Below, piece after piece: positions 12,101 through 24,022 of a stretch of DNA of 64,000 bases (positions are counted from its first letter, which is position 1; each line of letters begins with the position of its first letter). A program made the translations under genes and the position numbers. Under the pieces are notes generated by a model that saw nothing but the letters and a program-made list of their open reading frames with translations, did not search any database and had not been told where the DNA came from. The stretch is from Sodiomyces alkalinus F11. Taxonomy: Eukaryota > Ascomycota > Sordariomycetes > Glomerellales > Plectosphaerellaceae. The DNA is taken from contig NW_021167086.1 in the NCBI RefSeq assembly GCF_003711515.1, positions 748,037 to 812,036 on the forward strand, written 5' to 3'.

Positions 12101-15100
12101 AACCGGCTCCTCTTAATGAGCCCCAAGTGAGTGTCGGCTCGGCGATTGACACTGAGGCTGCCGAAGAGAAACCTGCGGACGAACAAGACCCCTTCTCGAA
12201 GCCCCCGGCGAGCTCGCTTGAGCAGGACTCGGCTACTGCCCCGGTCGAGGTTGCCGAAGACGAATCGGCCGCTGCTCCTGCCGGGAAGAAGAGCAAAAAG
12301 GACAAGAAGAAGAAAAAGAAGCAGGCTGCTCTCCTTTCCGACGAGACCGCAGAGGGGAGCAGCGCCGAGGCCCCTGAATCCACTCCGGCCGAACCGACCC
12401 CGGCTGAACCGACTTCCAACATCGACACTGCCCAACCTGAGCCGGTTGCTGTCACTCAGTCTGACGAAGTTCCTTCTGTGCCCCCGTCCGACGAGACTCC
12501 TGCCGCCCTCCCGTCCGACGAAACCCCTTCTGCGCCTGAACCTCAACCAGAGTCGGCTTCTGATCTGCCAGTCGGGGCCGAACCAGAATCTTTGGTTGAA
12601 ACGGAGCCTGCAGTTGAAACGTCTGCCAAGAAGGGAAAGAAGGGCAAGAAAAAGAAGAAGCAAAATGCCGCCTTGGAGGATTTCGACACCACTTCACAAC
12701 CAGAACTTCCCACCGACGTGCAGCCCCAAGCTCCTGCCGCCGTTGATGAGCCCACCCAATCACTCATCCAGGATCTCTCTCCGGGCGACGAAGCAAGTCT
12801 CGAGCAACCTGTCCAAGAAGGCGAAGCCCTCCCCATTACGGACGAGACCCAAGTCGCGCAGCCGTCGTCACCAGCGCCACCTGTCGAGCCGGAGGAGCCA
12901 TCTGTCGTTGATACCCCCGTTCTGCCGGAAGAGCAGCCCCAAGAAGAAGAGACACCGCAGCCCCTGGATGAACCCGTGGAGGAAGTTGCCACCGCGGCTC
13001 CTGAAGAGGAGCTACCTTCGGTCACCAAGAAGTCCAAGAAAGACAAGAAGAAGAAAAAGAAAGGAGCCGCCGTCGATGCTCCCAGTGACACGCCTCCTGC
13101 GACCGACCTTCCCGAAGATCCTGTTGCCGATGTAGAGGGGACTGCCCCCGAACAGCCTGCAGATGAGCCGAGCACCCCCCTTGAAGTAGACCAAGACGTT
13201 TCCGAGCCTCCCTTGGAAGAGTCCTCTTCTGTTGCCAGCCTGAGCAAGAAGGACAGGAAGAAAAAGAAGAAGGCCCTGCTTGCCGCAGCGCTCGCTTCTG
13301 GGGCAGCATTGACTTCCGGAGCGGCGTTGGGCTCTTCGGGGGGCTCTGAAGCGGAGCCGAGCACGTCACCTACGGAGGATGTTCCTTCGGAGGCTGGTCC
13401 TCAAGCCGACTCGGCTGAACCTCCCATCCCGGCCGACGACGTCGTGCCTGCCCAGGAGAGCATTCCCAGCGAGGAGACACCGGCCACCCAAGACAAGATG
13501 CCGAGCGAGATGGATCTGCCCTCAGAAAATGTGCCTCCTTCGGAAGACCCTACGCAGACACCAGAGAACCAGCCTGTCTCGGATGTTCAGGACAAGGACG
13601 CCACAGTCGAACCCCAGCAATCTACCGCCATGGTGGAGGAGGAGCCCGTGTCCGAGCAAGTGCCAGACTCGGAACCGGCAGACTCGAATATCCCCGACGA
13701 CTCCTCGAAGGCCCCCGAACCCTCGGAAGTTGAAGACAGCTCGGCTGTGCCAGCGGACACGACTGCGACCGTGCCCGTGGAGGGTGACGCTCCTCAAGAG
13801 ACCCCCGGCCAAGACGTCATCTCCGAGCCGGCCGCGTCCCCAGAAGGGCAGGCGCCCCATGTCATCGAGCCGAGCACGACAGGCTTGGATGAGCAAGCGG
13901 CGCTCGCTGCGGCCCGAGAGCCCTCCACCGCCGATCAGGGCGTGGACGAGCCTGAACAGAATGCAGCCGCCGCGCCAGAAGAGGAGCTTACTGTCTCGAG
14001 CAAGAAATTTAAAAAGGATAAGAAGAAGAAGAAGAAAGCACAGCTCGACGCCGAAACACCACCCGAGGCCCCTCTTCCCGAGGAACCGTCTGAGATGCCG
14101 CCTTCTTCTGGCTCCCTTGGCGATGTGGCTGTTCCAACTGAACAGGGCAGCAGCGAGATCACCGTGGAGGAAGAACGGCCTTCAGATCCTGTCCCAGAGC
14201 CCGCCGCCCAGGAAGCTGCTGCCGACGAGCCGCCTGAGGAGGTTTCTGCTCCGAAGAAGTCCAAGAAGGATAAGAAAAAGAAGAAGAAGGGCAAGTCGGC
14301 GGAGGAGGCGCCTGTCGATGACATCCCGGCGTCCTCCACTTCCACCATGCCCGCGACGGAGGAAGAGCCGACTGTGCCGGTTTCGAGCCAGGACCAACTG
14401 CAAGAACCAACTTCTCTCCCGCTCTTGTCGGACGAGGTTCCTGTTTCAGACGAGGTTCCTGTGCCGGAAGACACGACGGGGGTCCTTGAAGACACGCCAG
14501 CTACGGAAACCACGCCCGTTCCCGAAGACACGCCCGCCCTGGAAGACATAGCGCCGGCCCCCGAAGAGACGTCAGCCTTGGACGACACGCCGGTTCCTGA
14601 AGACACGCCGGTTCCTGAAGACACGCCGGTTCCTGAAGACACGCCGGTTCCTGAAGACACGCCGGTTCCTGAAGACACGCCGGCCTTGGAAGACACGCCC
14701 GTTCCCGAAGACACGCCCGTTCCTGCAGACACGCCGGCCTTGGAAGACACTCTCGCTCCGGAAACCACGCCAGCTCCGGAAGCCGCTGATGCCCCAATTC
14801 CTACCGCTAGGGAGGAGCCGACCACGACTGAAGACAAACCGGATGAGACCACCCTGGCGACCAAAACGTCGAAGAAGGACAAGAAGAAGAAGCGAAAGTC
14901 GAAGATCTCGGAAAACGCCGAATCCGAACCCATCACCTCTGTCCCAGTCGAGGCGTCGATGCAAGAGCCCGATCAAGTTGACCCGGTGACTGGTGATCGA
15001 GATGCTTCCCTTCAGACTCCCGAAGAACCCTCTCCAGACCAGGAACTTCCTCGGGAGAGTGACCCGTCGGAACCTGACGCTCCTGCTGAACCAGAGCCAA

Positions 15101-18100
15101 CCGGTCCCGTTTCTTCGGGGCAACTCGATGACGTTCAGCCACAGCCATCCGATTCTCTGGAAGACCGAGCTGTCGAGCCTCCAAGTGAGGAACCTCCCGC
15201 AGACACTGAGCAGACTACTGAACGTCGGGACGCCCCGCCAATTGAGGAACCGCAAGAGCCTCTCGTCCCGAAGAAGTCGAAGAAGGACAAGAAGAAAAAG
15301 AAGCGGGCGGGACAGCTCGAACCGGAGCCAGAGTTGGATGTCACCCCCGTTGGCGACGATCAGACCGAAGTCCAGCATGAGAGCCAAGAACCTCCTTCTC
15401 AGCCACAGCCGACCGAGGAGCCACAGCCGATCGAGGAGCCGCAGTCATCCGAATCCCTGGAAGACCGAGCTGAAGTCCAACATGAGAGTCAAGAAGCTCC
15501 CTCGGAGACGGTCGACCTCGGTACCGTTGTCGAGACGCCTGCAGTGGCCGAGGACTTAGCTGAAATCCCAGCGGAGTCTGAGCCAGCGGAACCTAGCGCG
15601 CCTGAAGAAGGCCAGGGTGTCGTGAATCCGTCTCTGTCCTCCGAGTCTGCCGTTCAGATCCAGCCCGGACCCGAGATGCCCGCCGAAAGAGATGCCGCTT
15701 CCCCTGCCCCGGAGTCAAGTGTTCCCGAAGAACAGTCCCCTGCTCCAGTTGACGAATGGGTCGAGCCTACAGCGTCCAAGAAGAGCAAAAAGAAGAAGAA
15801 GAAGGGCAAGGCCGCCGTCGTTGCAGAGCCCGAGCCCTCGACTGCACTGGACGAAACGACACCGACAGCACCCCTTGGTGATGAATCTCGTTCTGATGTT
15901 CCTCCTCCTGCTGATGCCGAAGAAGGGGCCGTTCAGGAAAGTACAGATGCGCCTGTGGAAGAGGGAGGCCACGCTTTGGGATCCCTTGAAGAGGAGCCGA
16001 CGGTCCCTGTCGAGGAGCAGCCAACGACCCCTGTGGAGGAGCAGCCGACGGCCCCTGTCGAGGAGCAGACAACGGTCCCTGTCGAGGAACAGTCAACCAC
16101 TCCTGTTGAAGAGCAGCCCGTTGTCCCCATCGACGAGGAGCCCATTGTTTCTCTTGACAAGCAGCCTCCCGCGCCAGTCGAAGAATCGGCTGATCTCACG
16201 ACGTCCAAGAAGGGCAAGAAGAAGAAGAAGAAAGGGAAGGCCGTTGCAATTGCAGAACCCGAACCTTCGACAACGCCGGAAGAAGTTGCGCTTCCCAGTG
16301 ACACGGGTCCTTCCGACGTCGTTCCACCTATTCCCGCCGACGAAGAGCCTACCGTCGAGACTCCTGATGTGCTCGCAGAACAGGTACAGGATCAGGAGCA
16401 GCAACCAACTGCCGCCATCGAAGAGCAACCCGCCACCATCGAAGAGCAACCTGCCGCCATCGAAGAGCAACCTGCCGCCATCGAAGAACAACCTGCCACC
16501 ATCGAAGAGCAACCTGCCGCCATCGAAGAGCAACCTGCCGCCATCGAGGAGCAACCTGCCGCCATCGAAGAGCAACCTACCACCCCCGAGAACGACTCAC
16601 CCGAGCTCACTGCCAAGCAGAGAAAAAAGGAGAAGAAAAAGAAGAAGAAGCGACAGGGCGTCACAGAGGATGACCTCGTACCTGAGGCGCCCGCTTCTGG
16701 GCAGGATGTTGAGGAACAACCCGAGACAGAAACTCAGGCGGACGACAACGCCATTGCCAAAGAAGAACAAAAAGACGAACTCATCTCCCGTGACCTCAGC
16801 GATTTGCCCGCCACTGAACCCGTTATCACCGTCCCAGAGGCACCTGGTGATGCCCCGGGTGAACCGCCTGGTGACATGCAGCAACCCGAAGTCGAACCTG
16901 TTGTCGATGTGAGCGAACCCATTCACCCCCCTGTCGAGAGTGGCGACGATGTCGGCGAAGCCACCGGTCCTGTTCCGTCTGAGGGTGCAGAGGACACTGC
17001 GAACGCCGCAGAACAGCTTGGCGACGTCGCAACTCCCTCAGAAGAACCCCCGGTGGAGGCAACTGAGACACTCGCCGACGACATTGTACCAGAGGAAGCC
17101 AGTCAAGAACCTCAGAATCCTGCTTCGGAGGCTACACCTGAGTCCATGCCGGAGCCCGCCCAAGAGACAACCGAAGTCTCGGTGCCCAAGAAGTCCAAGA
17201 AAGACAAGAAGAAGAAGAAGAAGGGTGGCCAGACAGTGGTTGACGACGCGCCTCAGGCGGGCCAAGATGATGAGTCTTCCGCCGGTCAACGATCCTTGGA
17301 CAGCGCTGAGCCTGTCGCCGAAGACATGGCGGAGCCCGCCCCTGAACTCATGGAGGGACCTGCCTCGGAGCCCGCAGGGGAACCTGCCCTGGAACCTGCC
17401 CTGGAGCCCGCAGAGGAACCCGCCCTGGAGCCCGCAGAGGAACCCGCCCTGGAACCCGCAGAGGATGCTCCTCAGCAGCCCACAGAGGAAGCTGCTCAGA
17501 CTGTCACAGAGCAGCCTGCCGAGGAGAGCACCGACGTCTTCGCAGCCAAAAAGCCGAAGAAGGACAAGAAGAAGAAGAAGCGTGGCAACCAGGTCGAAGC
17601 CGATGGGGATGCTCAGCCCAGTCAACAAGAGCATCTCTCTGCCAGTCAAGAGCCGCAATCCTTGGAGGACATTGCCGAAGTCGAAGTGCCGCAGCCTGAC
17701 AGCTCTGTCATGGCGTCCTTGCCACCCGAAACTCAGCCGGAAGTCACCGATGTTCCCGCCGTGCAGGAGATGGAGAAACCACCCGTTGGCCAAGAAGAAG
17801 TTGCTCTTCAAGAGCCCGAGACGCCTGCCGAAGAACTTGTCGGCCATGATACTCCTCTCGAGGCTGCTCCGAGCGCACCCGTCTCGCAGGTAGATGAACC
17901 CGCTGTCGACAGTGAAGCTGCTCCTCCCGAGCCTGAGGAACTTGCCAAAGAGCTTGCCAGTGACGGGGCTTCTCCTGATGAGGTCTCAACGGAGCCAGTC
18001 AGCGGTGAGGCGGACATCATCGAACCAGAAGGACCCCCGGCCAGCGGCGAGGCTCCACCCTCGGACGTCTCCCCCGACCAGCTAACAGAACCGGTTCAGC

Positions 18101-21100
18101 CCGTCGAAGAGCCGGAGTGGGGTGGCGTCCAGACGTCTCGCAAGAAGTCGAAGAAGGGCAAGAAAGGCAAGGCCAGCACAGACGTCAGCGAACCCGCGTC
18201 ACGCGCCTTGTCACCGGCACGTCAAGTTGAGGAGGAGCCGCAGCCACTCGAGTCGTCGCGGGAAGCGCCACCGCCACCGCCACCAGAGGATTCGGCACCG
18301 ATTCCGGAGTCTTCTCCCGACGAAGCGTCTGTCGTCGTCGTCCAAGAACCCCCCACCGAGCCTGAACCTGCTGCAGTCGAGGAATCGGCTGTGCCTACTG
18401 CGACGAAGAAAAAGAAGAAGAAGGGCAAGAAGGGCAAGGGGAGCGCAGACGACAGTGAGCCGGCATCCCGAGCGTTGTCTCCGTCCCGCGAGACCATTGC
18501 GGAGACTACAGCTGCCGAACCTGAGCTTTCTGTCCCTCCGCAGGACGACGTGGCAGTGGAGATTGCGGAACCTTCTCTGGAGGAGACTACTGTGGAGAAC
18601 ACGACTGTCGAGCCCGAGGCTCCAGTTCCATCCCAAGACGACGTCACGAAAGAGATCACGGAGCCTTCTTCTGAAGAGACCATGGAGAACACGACTGTCG
18701 AGCCCGAGGCTCCAGTTCCATCCCAAGACGACGTCACCAAGGAGATCACGAAGCCTTCTCCTGAGGAGACCACCGTGGAGAGCACAGCTGTTGAGCTCGA
18801 GGCTCCAGTTCCATCCCAAGACGACGTCACGAAAGAGCTCGCAGAGCCTTCTCCTGAGGACCTCGGCAGCCAGCCAGAACCGCCTGAATCGACTCAACCT
18901 ACCGAACCAACTGAGCCGACTGAACCCGCCGAACCCGCCGAGCCGGCTGTGGAGGAAGAAGCGTCTTTGCCTACAACGACGACGACGAAAAAGAAAAAGA
19001 AGAAGGGCAAGAAGGGCAAGGGGTCTGGTACAGTCGCCGAGTCTACTTCTCTCCCGGAATCGCCAGCCCCTGAAATGGACGAGTCGACCATGGTCAACAT
19101 GCCATCGGAGCCCAACGAAGTTCCTGAAACGGAGCCTGCTTCCACTTCAGAGACGGCCCTGCCTTCCGATGAACCGTCGACTCAATCTGAAGCTCCCGTT
19201 GAGCCCGTCTCACGCGCTTTGTCGCCTGTCCCTGAGACAAGTCATCCTATTGCATCAGAGGAAGTTGAGGCGCCTCAGGGTGGCGTGACACTCGAACCGG
19301 AGCCCGAGACAACACCAACTTGGGCATCTCGCGACCTATCCCCGACAAGAGCGACGCCTGACAAAAGCATTCCTGAAGTGGCCGAAGCGCCGTTGGCCAG
19401 CGAAGACAGCCCTGCTGTGCAAGAAGAGGTGGGCGTTCCCGACGCAGGGCAAGATGGCAAGGAGGATGTCGTCGAAGTAGCCGAGCACAAGTCAGAAGAC
19501 ACGGCGGTGCCTCAAGACGCGACCGACGCGGCCGATGTGGACATGACACCGGCTCGGGAAAGTGGCCACATCGTTCACGAGCCCCCCTTCGAGTGGGACG
19601 AACCCGAAGAGCGCAAGAAGGCAAAGATTGAGGACGAGCGTGAGGCTGTCGCCGCAGAGCCCGTCGTCCTCTTGACCCCCGAGGACACTGCCGCAGCTCA
19701 GAGGGGGGCCGAGGGAACGACTGAGCCGACTCTTGTGGATGAGTCCGCATCTCGCGGCCTCGAAACCGCCTCCGCCGCGGAAGGCGGCGCCCGTGCCAAG
19801 GACATCTCTCTCGACGTCCCTTCAGCAGACAAGATCGAGACCGAGGATGTTCGGACTGGCATTCCGGTCAAAGCAGGGGGCGCACCGCAACCCGAAGAAC
19901 CGCCCGGTCAGGAAGACGAAACGACATGGCCTACGGAGCCTGAACAGCCGGCGGCAGGCGAGGACAAGGAGGTCGGAGGGGAGGAGGACATGTTGGACGA
20001 TCCTGTCGTCTGGGAAGGTGCGGACAAGAAGCAGGTCAGCGAGGCGGCCAGCGCGGAGGTGGAGAAGTTCTGGAGCACAACAGAGGGAGATGGGAGTCTC
20101 GTGGAGGGAGGAGAAGGTCAGCCTTTGGCAACGCAGGAGGAGCATGGCGAGATTCTGGCGGGAGGAGGAGAAGTGGGAGAAGTTGAGGGAGAAGTTCAGG
20201 GACAAGCCGAAGCTCCAACGAAGCAAGATGACGACGATGTTGCGGAACAAGACACAACGAACATGACAACGCAGGTGGAGGATATCAAAGCAGCGGAGGG
20301 CGACGAGGAGGCGGTGACGGAGAGTCCGGTACTTGGACGACGACCGTCACAGGACGAGCTAGCGGGCATGATCACAAGCACGGTGTGGGCAGGCAAAGAA
20401 GGGGGAGAAAGTCGGCCGGCGGTGGAGCAGCCAGTGAGGGAGAGCATCGAGACGATGGAGATGGACGAGGCAGTCGACCGCGGGTTCGAGGCGGAGCAAC
20501 GCAGGGACATGTCGGAGGATACGCCCGTGGAAGAGACCTTTACGCCAAGCTTCGAGGTCGTTCCCGATTTCACGCGATCGGTGTCTCGAGGGCTGCCGCC
20601 GGTGCGGGAAGAGAGTCCGGAGGAGGTGGAAGACAAGATGCAAATGCAAGCGCAAATGCAACAGGAACCGGAGCCACAGGCACAGGCACAGCCACGCAGC
20701 CTCCAGACGTTGGCACCATTGACGCCCGAGGCAAACCGAGACAGCGGGTTCGTTGATGAAACGCCGCACCCATTCACAAGGAACCCGATGGAGGATGGCG
20801 ACTTGTACGACAATAACAACGACCGGGACAGCAATCTGCGTGAAGCCAGAGCGACGACTCCGCAACGCAGTGTGTTCGGACGCGACGAATCCGACATGGG
20901 AAGCGGCACGAGCACGAGCAGGAAGCTACGGCGATCACCACTATCACGACACGACCTCCGCGACCATCCCTTGTCCCGGACGCCAGCGCTGCGCGAGCCG
21001 AGTCCACGAGAGGCGACTCCAGAACCACAAAAGGTGTCGCGCCGGACGCCCGACCTAGAGAGACGGTGGAAGTACGGAGACTTGGGTGCCAGCACAAGCA

Positions 21101-23421
21101 GAAGAGCAAGCCCGGGCGCGGCGGGAGCTGCAGCGATCATAGCGGCGGCGTCGGCATCGGCGTCGGCGGCGAACCCTGGACGCAGGAGCGTGTCGGACCA
21201 AGTAGCACGTCTCCAGTCACCGAGATTCGACGGCAACAAGACGCCCACGCCGTCATCCCCCTCCCCTGCACCTGCACCTGTGCACACGCTGAGGCGGCGC
21301 TCAGCCTCCAACACCAGCCTCGCACGCCACAGGACGCCCGAGCCACTCCGATTAGGGGCTTCGGTGACGGGTCGGGCCGACAGTCCTGCTGCCTCAGGCA
21401 CAAGCCCAAGCATCTTCAGACAGTCATCAGCCACACCTCCACTGAGGCGCGTGGATAAGCGGGTCAGCGGGGATCTGAGACGGTTGAGCCAACGCAGCCA
21501 CGGTCAGGACGGCGGTCAGGTTGCAACGTCTCCAGCCCCATCCACGCTTTCGCTTTCGCTTTCGCTCTCGCAAGACCAAGACCAAGACAACCAACAAGAC
21601 AAACAACACGACAAGAAAGACAAAGACAGAGTCGCAGAAGGTTACACCACCGCCAGGAACACTCCTGTCGCAAATGAAGGCCGTGTTCGCGCCAAGGGCA
21701 TGGCCGATGTCTATGTAAGTCTTTGGTGTTTCTGGGGGGGGGGGGGGTTCTTTTCTTCCCAGCCTCCTCGCATTTCCATCTCTTCCATCATCATCATCAT
21801 CACATCATCATCATCATCATCATCATCATTCGTCTGTCCCGATCCCATTTTGATCATCGACAAAGAATGACCGCTAACGTCTCTCTCTCTCCTCTCTCAG
21901 GATGGCTATGGCGAGGGCCGTATAGGCTCGCCGCGGTCCCCTACCCGCCCCCACAGCATGCGCCGTCGCCAGAGCATGCAGGTCCTCGAACTCGAAGCGC
22001 GCCTTGAACAGTTGGTGGCCGAGAACCGTGCCCTCGCAGAAGCAAATGCAAATTCCCAGTCCGACGTCGCCTTCCATCAGCGCGCCGCCGCCATCCTCGC
22101 CGACCGCGATGCCGAGATTGACCGGCTCAAACGATCGCTCGACTTCCTCCAGAAAGAAGTCAACCGCCTCACCGAGGTGAACGATGGCCTCAACAGCGCG
22201 AACGCCCAGCTCGCCACCCAACACAACGACCGCGAACGCGACGAGGCCCTGGCCCGGAAGGACGCCGAGATGGACCAGCTGCGCTCCGAGCTCGACGCGG
22301 CCAAGGACCAGATCCGACAAATGCAACAGCGCATCCTCGCGTCCAAGCCGTCCGACAACGCCGACTTCCTCTCCATCCACGACGTCGACTACTTCGACCA
22401 CCGGTGCCAGCAGCTCTGCTCGCACGTCCAGCAGTGGGTCCTGCGCTTCTCCAAGTTCTCCGACATGCGCGCCTGCCGCCTCACCTCGGAGCTCAACGAC
22501 GAAAAAGTCATCGACCGCCTGGACAACGCCGTGCTCGACGGCTCCGACGTCGACGTCTACCTCGCCGACCGCGTGCGCCGCCGCGACATCTTCATGTCCA
22601 TGACCATGAACATGATCTGGGAGTTCGTCTTCACGCGCTACCTCTTCGGCATGGACCGCGAGCAGCGCCAGAAGCTCAAGTCCCTCGAGAAGCTCCTGAC
22701 CGAGGTCGGCCCCGCCAAGGCCGTCCGCCAGTGGCGCGCCGTCACCCTGACGCTGCTCTCCCGGCGCGCCGCCTTCCGGGAGCAGCGCGAGCTCGACACC
22801 GAGGCCGTCGTGCAGGCCGTGTTCCAGACGCTGTCCAAGGTGCTCCCGCCGCCGTCCAACCTCGAGCTGCAGATCCAGTCGCAGCTCCGCCGCGTCATGC
22901 GCGAGGCCGTCGACCTCGCCATCGAGATGCGCACCCAGCGCGCCGAGTACGTCATGTTGCCGCCCCTCCAGCCCACCTACGACGAGGAGGGCGAGCTGGC
23001 CGAGACGGTCACCTTTAATGCGGCGCTCATGAACGAGCGCAGCGGCGGCGGCGACGCTTCTTCTTCTTCCTCTTCCCCGGGTTCCAACGAGGAGCTCGAG
23101 GCCCGGGCCGCTGTTGTCCGCGTAGTGCTCTTCCCCCTCGTCGTGAAGAAGGGGGACGATTCCGGCGAGGGGGACGATGAGATTGTTGTTTCCCCGGCCC
23201 AGGTCCTCGTTGCCCGCTCCTCCCGCGACGATAGGAAGCGCGGCAGCAGGTCAAGCAATACCAATATGGTCCCGGGGGGGTCTACCTCGTCCAACTTGGG
23301 CACTGGTCGCTTGCTCACGCCTTCGAGTGACGCTGGTGGTGCTTCGCTTCGTGCTCTCACGGCTACCAACAAGAGCGATGTCAGCATGCGGACTGAGGGT
23401 ACATACCAGGGCGCGCTGTGA
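100..23421 (+). CDS. Giant involucrin-repeat protein, leashin-like (about 7,711 aa)
   Basis: Two exons, 100-21714 and 21901-23421, joined in phase 0 across a 186-nt intron (GTAAGT donor, CTCTCAG acceptor). An in-frame TAG at 49-51 and a good context (gccaccaagATG) support the start. Residues about 60-215 are rich in Gln, Pro and Tyr, followed by an Arg/Ser-rich patch and poly-Ala runs. The middle, from about residue 1450 to 6310, alternates about 32 lysine blocks (SKKSKKKKKKGKK type) with long acidic Pro/Glu/Ala/Val linkers. After the intron come a coiled coil (around residues 7230-7345) and a well-conserved globular part beginning DVDYFDHRCQQL. Fungal genomes carry such proteins as 'involucrin repeat protein'. 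The plan of conserved ends plus a huge disordered elastic middle also matches leashin (LAH), which tethers Woronin bodies at septa in moulds. That identity is inference from memory of the architecture. Gene reality is near certain; function is not. Confidence 0.9.
315..750 (+). repeat. Gln/Pro/Tyr-rich low-complexity region of the giant protein
   Basis: Degenerate in-frame repeats of CAG and CCN codons encode stretches such as QQPYPQQPYHQQQ and QQTPQQTPQQTPQQ. The composition is prion-like, with almost no charged residues, in contrast to the strongly charged middle of the same protein. Such segments often drive condensation or multivalent binding; that is inference here. Confidence 0.85.
3718..3965 (+). 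repeat. 36-nt coding repeats (DWQ/DWK AEEAPP units)
   Basis: The giant gene carries degenerate 36-nt units encoding about 12 residues each, of the form DWQAAEEAPPVP. The two at 3880-3953 are almost identical (DDWKVGDEAPPA twice). The regularly spaced Trp is unusual because aromatic residues are otherwise rare in the acidic linkers. Confidence 0.8.
7000..7245 (+). repeat. 12-nt coding repeats (ETPV/EAPV units)
   Basis: About 20 degenerate 12-nt units of the type GAGACTCCTGTC encode four-residue repeats ETPV, EAPV and ETPF in the linker before a lysine block. Confidence 0.8.
8905..9126 (+). repeat. 111-nt tandem duplication in the giant gene
   Basis: The segments 8905-9015 and 9016-9126 are closely similar, differing by scattered substitutions. 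Each encodes a 37-residue unit beginning APEVASEIA. It is in frame and looks like a fairly recent duplication. Confidence 0.75.
14587..14676 (+). repeat. Five perfect 18-nt coding repeats (TPVPED)
   Basis: Five identical copies of an 18-nt unit (acgccggttcctgaagac) lie head to tail, each encoding TPVPED, flanked by degenerate copies on both sides. Perfect identity between copies implies recent slippage or unequal exchange, so the copy number is likely polymorphic. Confidence 0.9.
15997..16140 (+). repeat. Six 24-nt coding repeats (PTVPVEEQ type)
   Basis: Six degenerate 24-nt units encode eight-residue repeats such as PTVPVEEQ and PTTPVEEQ just before a lysine block of the giant protein. Confidence 0.85.
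16411..16578 (+). repeat. Eight 21-nt coding repeats (AAIEEQP)
   Basis: Eight head-to-tail 21-nt units (gccgccatcgaagagcaacct and close variants) encode AAIEEQP or ATIEEQP. Differences between units are mostly single bases, so this is a young coding minisatellite. Confidence 0.9.
17386..17466 (+). repeat. 24-nt coding repeats (EPAEEPAL)
   Basis: Three near-identical 24-nt units encode EPAEEPAL, preceded by shorter 12-nt relatives (GAACCTGCCCTG). They sit inside an acidic linker of the giant protein. Confidence 0.75.
18601..18870 (+). repeat. Three 90-93-nt coding repeats
   Basis: Three in-frame units of 90, 93 and about 90 nt begin at 18601, 18691 and 18784. They share a core that encodes EAPVPSQDDVTKE. 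The first two are almost identical over the first 60 bases. They lie between the last two lysine blocks. Confidence 0.85.
21734..21830 (+). repeat. G14 tract and (ATC)n microsatellite inside the intron
   Basis: The 186-nt intron of the giant gene contains a run of 14 G (21734-21747) and an imperfect (ATC)n run (21787-21830). These inflate the intron relative to its neighbours. Its length is a multiple of three, but an in-frame TGA at 21868-21870 would end translation if it were retained. Confidence 0.9.
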
Positions 23422-24022
23422 GGGCAGAAAAGAAACAAAACTTGAGGATGTGGACTGGGGTAATGAGAAGGGGATTTTTTTTTTCTTTTTTTTTTCTTTT
23501 CTTTTCTTTTCTTTTCTCTTTTTTTCTTTTTTTTCCGAGGATGAGATGGTATTCGGATATGGCTTTTCTTGGGGCATGATATGATATATCCTTTCTTTTG
23601 TTTTCTTTTGCTTCTACTTCCCGTGGTCATTTACTCGCATGTCTTTGATGCTTCTGTTTTCACGTTGCTGTGCGATTTCTTCGGGAGTTTCGTTTGGATT
23701 TGATTTTTGTATTAATTTTTGAGGTGTTCGTCGGGTTCAACTATTCGAGGGGAAAAGTCGACAAAAAAATACGACTAGATAAATTCCCATATAATGAATG
23801 ACGACTTGCAATATTGCTGCTGCTGATACTATTTTTTCCGCAACTGATGTGTCGTGCTATTGCTACAGCTGCAGTAGGATCACACTGGCCTGCGAACAAC
23901 TCCTGGTCAAGACGAAATCAAGACGAAATCAAGACGACATCACGGTGTAAATTTACCTCATCTATACACATGTCGTTCACCCAGATTGTCTTCACTGAAT
24001 CCCGCCCTGCCCGTCCGGATCC
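23422..24022. other. Convergent intergenic region (3' ends)
   Basis: This holds the probable 3' untranslated regions of the giant gene and of the minus-strand gene that follows. A T-rich run of TTTTC units lies at 23475-23536. I see no gene in it. Confidence 0.7.

Larger units (their letters stand above)
4459..19030 (+). repeat. Array of about 32 lysine-block modules with acidic linkers
   Basis: Reading the giant frame, I count about 32 blocks of 10-16 residues that are nearly pure Lys, with consensus SKKSKKKKKKGKK; later variants read SKKDKKKKKK. They are spaced roughly 60-240 residues apart by Pro/Glu/Ala/Asp/Val linkers. The alternation of short basic and long acidic blocks makes the protein a blocky polyampholyte, comparable in composition to the PEVK spring of titin. 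Modules between about 7276 and 10040 are the most alike, suggesting recent amplification. Confidence 0.85.
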
